Shown: piece by piece, positions 60,138 to 64,000 of the stretch | How positions within the stretch are numbered: the stretch's first letter is position 1 | Layout of the letters: each line of letters begins with the position of its first letter | NCBI GenBank assembly: GCA_014607495.2 | Contig: CP053152.1 | Coordinates: 5,580,001-5,644,000, forward strand | Direction: 5' to 3' | DNA length: 64,000 nt | Origin: Carposina sasakii | Lineage: Eukaryota; Arthropoda; Insecta; Lepidoptera; Carposinidae | Program-made: the position numbers and the translations under genes | The notes under the pieces: generated by a model | The model's database searches: none | Seen by the model: the letters and a program-made list of their open reading frames with translations, nothing else | Told to the model about the DNA's origin: nothing

Positions 60138-60159
60138 AAAGTTCAAAGTCATTTATCTA

Positions 60160-61180
60160 CAGTGTGAAAGCATTTCTTAATAAGAAAATTTTCAAATTCT
60201 AGCAAAATTGATATACCTACATATCTTGTTAATACACATAAAATTCTGATAAAAGTGTCCTTAACAAGGCAAAGAGTAGATCAAACACGATACTCGTATC
60301 GCTAACGACATCTAGCTATAACGTCTCCGTGATGACAGGTTTCCGTTTCGTTACTGTTGTACTCGAGGGCTAGGTTTCGTTATCTCTTCGATCTGCTTCG
60401 TTACCAAATTTCGGCTTACTTAAATAAATGTAGTACATTGTGAGTCACATTGCATTGGCAATACCTTAGACATTAGATACCTTCGTCATTTTCGTAATAT
60501 ATAAATTATAATATAATAAGTGAAAGAAACTACGTCTGTAAACTTTTAACGATGACACGGCTGATTATATTGTGATAAAATGATATGCCTACAGATAGCG
60601 GGAAAACCGAGTAAAGGTTTCCACTGTTATTTCAGATATTTTTTTACCCATTAATTTTAAAAGTTAATATGTGATTGAAGAATGAAGGAATGGATATTTA
60701 TTTGCTACATGCTACATAGATAAGTGTAATAGGTGTTAAACCTGAATATGACCATGTATCAATAAATGTTAATGTTCATAGAGAGCGTAACTGTACCCAC
60801 AATGTAAAGTTAGCCGATGTAACCTGTCCATCATCTGTCTAGTTAGAATACGCTGCTCAAATCGCGTTTGAAGGATAAGCAAGGTAAGTGGGGCAAACAA
60901 AAGGGACTAAGGGATAATATGGGTAGGTAAACTAAAATATTTTGAGACGTACCATATTATATTAACTTAACTATGACATTTATCGCAAAGAAAAGAAAGA
61001 AGGATAATGTTTTGCTAAGTGTTTTTGTGACTAGTTAGATTACTTTGTAGTATATTTTATATTTTGACTAATAGTCACGTGTTTACTCCCGTACTTTTAC
61101 AAATGCGTTACATAACCGCTACCATTGATAGACGTTTGAAAATCTATCATTATAAGGCGTTTTCATATCAGTTATCTTAT
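60160..61180. other. Non-coding stretch
   Basis: No gene or assignable repeat seen. Confidence 0.35.
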
Positions 61181-61183
61181 TAT

Positions 61184-61367
61184 TGACACGAGAAAAGGAA
61201 ACAACTTTGTTGATGACCAACTCAGAAACTGTGAAAAAAATCATCTCTTATATACAATCTTGAATACCTACTGCATTAAAATATATGGAACAGTTGATTT
61301 TCTTGACGTTTTCAGAGTTGGTCTCAAAGTATAAGTTGTTTCTTTTTACCTACCTTGTCTCGTGTTA
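61184..61367. mobile_element. Full-length 'ccaactc' MITE
   Basis: 'gacacgagaaaaggaaacaa' at the left and 'ttgtttctttttacctacct' plus tgtctcgtgt at the right are inverted. The centre has gaccaactcagaaa against tcagagttggtc. This copy shows both ends of the family seen at 25815 and 55690. Confidence 0.65.
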
Positions 61368-61688
61368 AAAATACGTTAACCAGTATACCTATATTAACAC
61401 GCAAAATTCATGTAGGTACGTAATATCATAGCAACACATAGGGGAAAGTGGGGGAAATGCGAACACCTAAGGGAAAATTTAAATAAAACAGTGGAATTTG
61501 ATCACAGAGTTTCTTGATTTCTTTAATTTTAAAGTTTACTTATCTGTCTACGTTAGACACTAATCAACATTCATATTTTTCAAATAAATTTTCATATTAT
61601 TAAATAAAAACTATATCCTTAGTATTCGGCTTTACCCGACATACGTCGGGTAAATACGAACACCAAGTGGGGTAATTACGAACTAAAA

Positions 61689-63570
61689 TTAACGACAGAG
61701 ATCACATTTGAAACCTAACGACGTTGACTGTCCGTCAGTACAATCTTCGTGAGCCCATTTTTGGCATACGTAGCACATGATCCAGTCTTCATTGGGGGGA
61801 TCTATATATTTATCTCTACAAATGAGACAAAAATAGTCTTCATTTTCCTTTTCGTTTTTTTCTTTTTCTTTCGTATTTTGACTAGAGTCACTAAAGTCTA
61901 CTATATTGTTGAAATTATTTAATACTCTTTTAATCTCATTGTTTGAAAGTTTCTTCTTACTACATTTCAGTCTTTTTATTTGGGTTCCTTTTTTTGAAAT
62001 TTTGTCCGTTTTTTTCTTGATTTTTTCTACTTTAGCTATTTTCCTGTTTTCTTTTTCCTCTAACTGAACTTTTATAGGTGTGCTAGTAAGAATAGTCGAT
62101 TTTTTCTTCCTAATATTGCGTTTTGATATTTTTGGAGAAATAATAGGCAATTCAACGATCTCTGATAGGGAAACTGCATGCTTACTTGCATCATAGCTTT
62201 CTAAATTAACAGGACCTGTATCGGAAGCTGAGATATCGTGGACTTCAACACGATGATCTTGAGCTGCTGCGGTTACATCGTCATGATTGTGAGTATCAGG
62301 AGCTTGTTGAACATCAATTGCTTGGTTATTTGAAGGTTGGGTGTTCATAGGAATGTTTTGTATTGGATGTTTGGTTTCTTGTGCGGTATATGACTGAATT
62401 GAATCTATCTCAACGGGACGCAAGGGATAAATTCCTGCAGCTCTAAATCCACTTGCAGCTTTTTCTAGGTTACTGCAACGGTTAAAAGCGTTTGTAAACA
62501 ATTCGACTACGTCGTATTGTGTAATGGGTTGTCCAAATCGCTCTGCCATGTGATTCTCACATTCTTGATTGTATGCAGTCTTGATAGGGCCAAAATATGT
62601 CAAGTCCAAGGGTTGGAGTCTGTGTGAGGTATGTGGTGGCAGAGTTAGCATAATAATTCCACGATCTCTGCAGAGTGAGAATGCATCAAGACTAATGTGA
62701 CTCTCGTGGTTATCTAAAATAAGTAAAACAGGTTCTTCCTTTGAAGGCTTTGCATATAAAATAAAGTGGTGTAGCCAATCCACAAATAGGTTTTCGTTTA
62801 TCCATCCAGAGTCTGATACAGCTCCAACCATATTTGGGTTACTGCCCTTCAGTAATTGTGGATTCATCCTTTTTCTTTAAAAAAAAAAAAGGAGGAATGT
62901 ATTGGCCACCTGCACTAAATGCACAAACAACTGTTGTAGTAGACCCCCTTTCAGCACTCGTTGCCTTACCAACTTGTTTCTGACCTTTTACTGCCACTAT
63001 TCTCTGATTTCTTTGGACTGTTGATATACCTGTCTCATCAACGTTAAAGATTTTATCAGGTTGAATATGATGTTTGTTTTGTATGGCCTTCAAATTATCA
63101 TAAAATATTTTAACGTCAGTTTCATTGAACGAAGTGATACGATTCAGTGAAGTCGCCTCGGGTGTTCTCAGAGATATGTTGCGATGTCTTTTCATAAAAT
63201 TATAGTACCAGTCTTTACCGGCTACCTGTTTCACTCGGTCGAAATTGTGCGGAAGTTTGTTTTTCTCGGCATACTGGTACGCGATTTGGCGGATTTTCTT
63301 TATGGTTAAGCCATAATAGAGTTTACTGCATTTTATAATGTAATCGACAAGTTGCGTTTCTTGATCATCTGTAAACAAAGGTTTTCGTCCAGACCTAGGC
63401 AGTTTTATCACTTTTTTCTTTAGGTAGTAAAAAATTGTTGTTTTTGGAACATTATAAGTTTCTGCTGCTTTGCCGAGAGTGAGTTTTTTGGTTTTAACAT
63501 CATCTATAGCCTTTTTGAGATCTTCTAAACTGTACTTTAGTTCGGTCTTTCTTTTGTAAGTACGAGGCAT
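61689..63570 (-). pseudogene. DDE transposase with Psq HTH and PHD-like finger, frameshifted
   Basis: The start MPRTYKRKTELKYSLEDLKK opens a Pipsqueak/CENP-B-like DNA-binding domain (KAAETYNVPKTTIFYYL). The DDE domain follows: first Asp in IFNVDETGI, second in LLILDNHESH, third in HRLQPLDLTYFGPIK, as in the pogo/Tigger (DDE_1) group. A Lys/Asn-rich linker leads to a C-terminal zinc finger of PHD type (CLIC, CYVC, HEDC, CDLC). At a 12-base T run (62879-62890) the first frame reads PPFFFLKKKD and stops, while the conserved RKRMNPQLLKG continues in another frame behind a TAA. The intact protein would be about 630-640 residues. A homopolymer length change plus the TAA means this copy cannot simply be translated through. 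It may be dead, or the tract may be misread. Confidence 0.85.
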
Positions 63571-63878
63571 CTGAAACAATAACAATAAAATGTTTAACGG
63601 GAAACCAACAAAAGGGAGTGGGGTAATACCGAACGTTCGAGATTGCCCGACATGGAGTGTCCGCCTTTACCCCACGAGATCGAAAACAATAAAATAGCAA
63701 ATAACAAATTAGGTTATATTTCTTTTGCCAATTGCGTCATTGTCATTTATCTGATCAATATGTGATTATTCCACTATGTAAATGCTAAATTACTATTGTA
63801 AATAGAAATAAAGTTACACTAATTTAAGTTTACCAAAAAATTACATCAAAAACATGCAAAATATTGAAAATTACATAC
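63571..63878 (-). other. Probable 5' UTR intron of the transposase gene
   Basis: On the minus strand 'tgtcaag|GTATGT' at 63878 is a strong donor, and 'attgtttcag|ATGCCTCG' puts an acceptor right before the start ATG at 63570. The leader exon would lie above 63879, where 'gccgccattttggc' (YY1/Pho-like core) occurs. Inferred from splice motifs. Confidence 0.55.
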
Positions 63879-64000
63879 CTTGACAAGTACGTGCGGTCGT
63901 GTCTCCCGTGTTGTTGAGTGGCACTAGCGGTGTCATAATCGCCAAAATGGCGGCAAGTAAAATATGGCTATCTCTGTCTAACATATTAGAACCACTGAAT

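Larger units (their letters stand above)
61440..63880 (-). mobile_element. Pogo/Tigger-type transposon, probably cut by the window end
   Basis: It contains the broken transposase (61689-63570). A repeated motif near GTGGGGTAA-T-CGAAC is present at 61448, 61645 (variant), 61667 and 63618, with an inverted tttaccccac at 63666. A TTTACCCGAC-atac-GTCGGGTAAA hairpin lies at 61631-61654. I could not find a convincing terminal inverted repeat pair with a TA target, so both limits are estimates and the right end may be beyond 64000. Confidence 0.6.

Noticed and set aside
62867..62911. Short intron using the T-run as polypyrimidine tract to explain the transposase frame change
   Set aside because: It would remove the conserved GGQYIPP region and would be under 40 bases, too short for a normal insect intron.

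Overview
This window looks like a lepidopteran (moth or butterfly) nuclear genome segment. It is AT-rich and intron-rich, and it is packed with repeats typical of that order: Helitron-like elements that begin TC, carry a GTCC-ACGC-GGAC hairpin and end CTAG; tRNA-headed SINEs of the Metulj/HzSINE kind; RTE-type LINE tails ending in GAT/GAA trinucleotide runs; and many short inverted-repeat (MITE) elements. There is no bacterial or organellar signal.

The one clear host gene is a seven-exon heparan sulfate 3-O-sulfotransferase (HS3ST1/5-like, the Hs3st-A type of insects) on the + strand, 24489-35441. I joined its exons by splice sites and reading phase. All six junctions keep frame and give a 399-residue type II Golgi membrane protein with an intact PAPS-binding loop, catalytic Glu, 3'-phosphate-binding Arg/Ser and the C-terminal cysteine pair. 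A first coding exon at 24489-24568, not visible as a long ORF, is supported by a GTGAGT donor and an exact phase match. The introns carry a Helitron with an internal tandem array, a 240-bp MITE ending about 50 bases before exon 6, and other MITEs.

The second protein-coding locus, at the right end on the - strand (61689-63570), is a pogo/Tigger-type DDE transposase with a Pipsqueak-like helix-turn-helix and a C-terminal PHD-like zinc finger. It is broken by a frameshift and stop at a 12-base homopolymer. It has a spliced 5' leader and is flanked by repeated GTGGGGTAA-type motifs that may be transposase-binding sites; its right end probably lies outside the window.

Layout: 1-24 kb is non-coding, with a hAT-like MITE at the extreme left, a jockey-like LINE fragment near 3.2-3.8 kb, a GC-rich island near 4.1 kb, several Helitrons and paired DNA elements. 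24.4-35.4 kb is the sulfotransferase gene. 35.4-61.4 kb is non-coding, with SINEs, an RTE LINE fragment, a hAT MITE with exact 8-bp target duplications, a perfect 38-bp hairpin, a 0.65-kb fold-back element, three tRNA-like repeats (one of them at 21.7 kb) and one small unassigned ORF with two hydrophobic stretches (47.8 kb). 61.4-64 kb is the transposase element. The two loci do not appear to be functionally linked.
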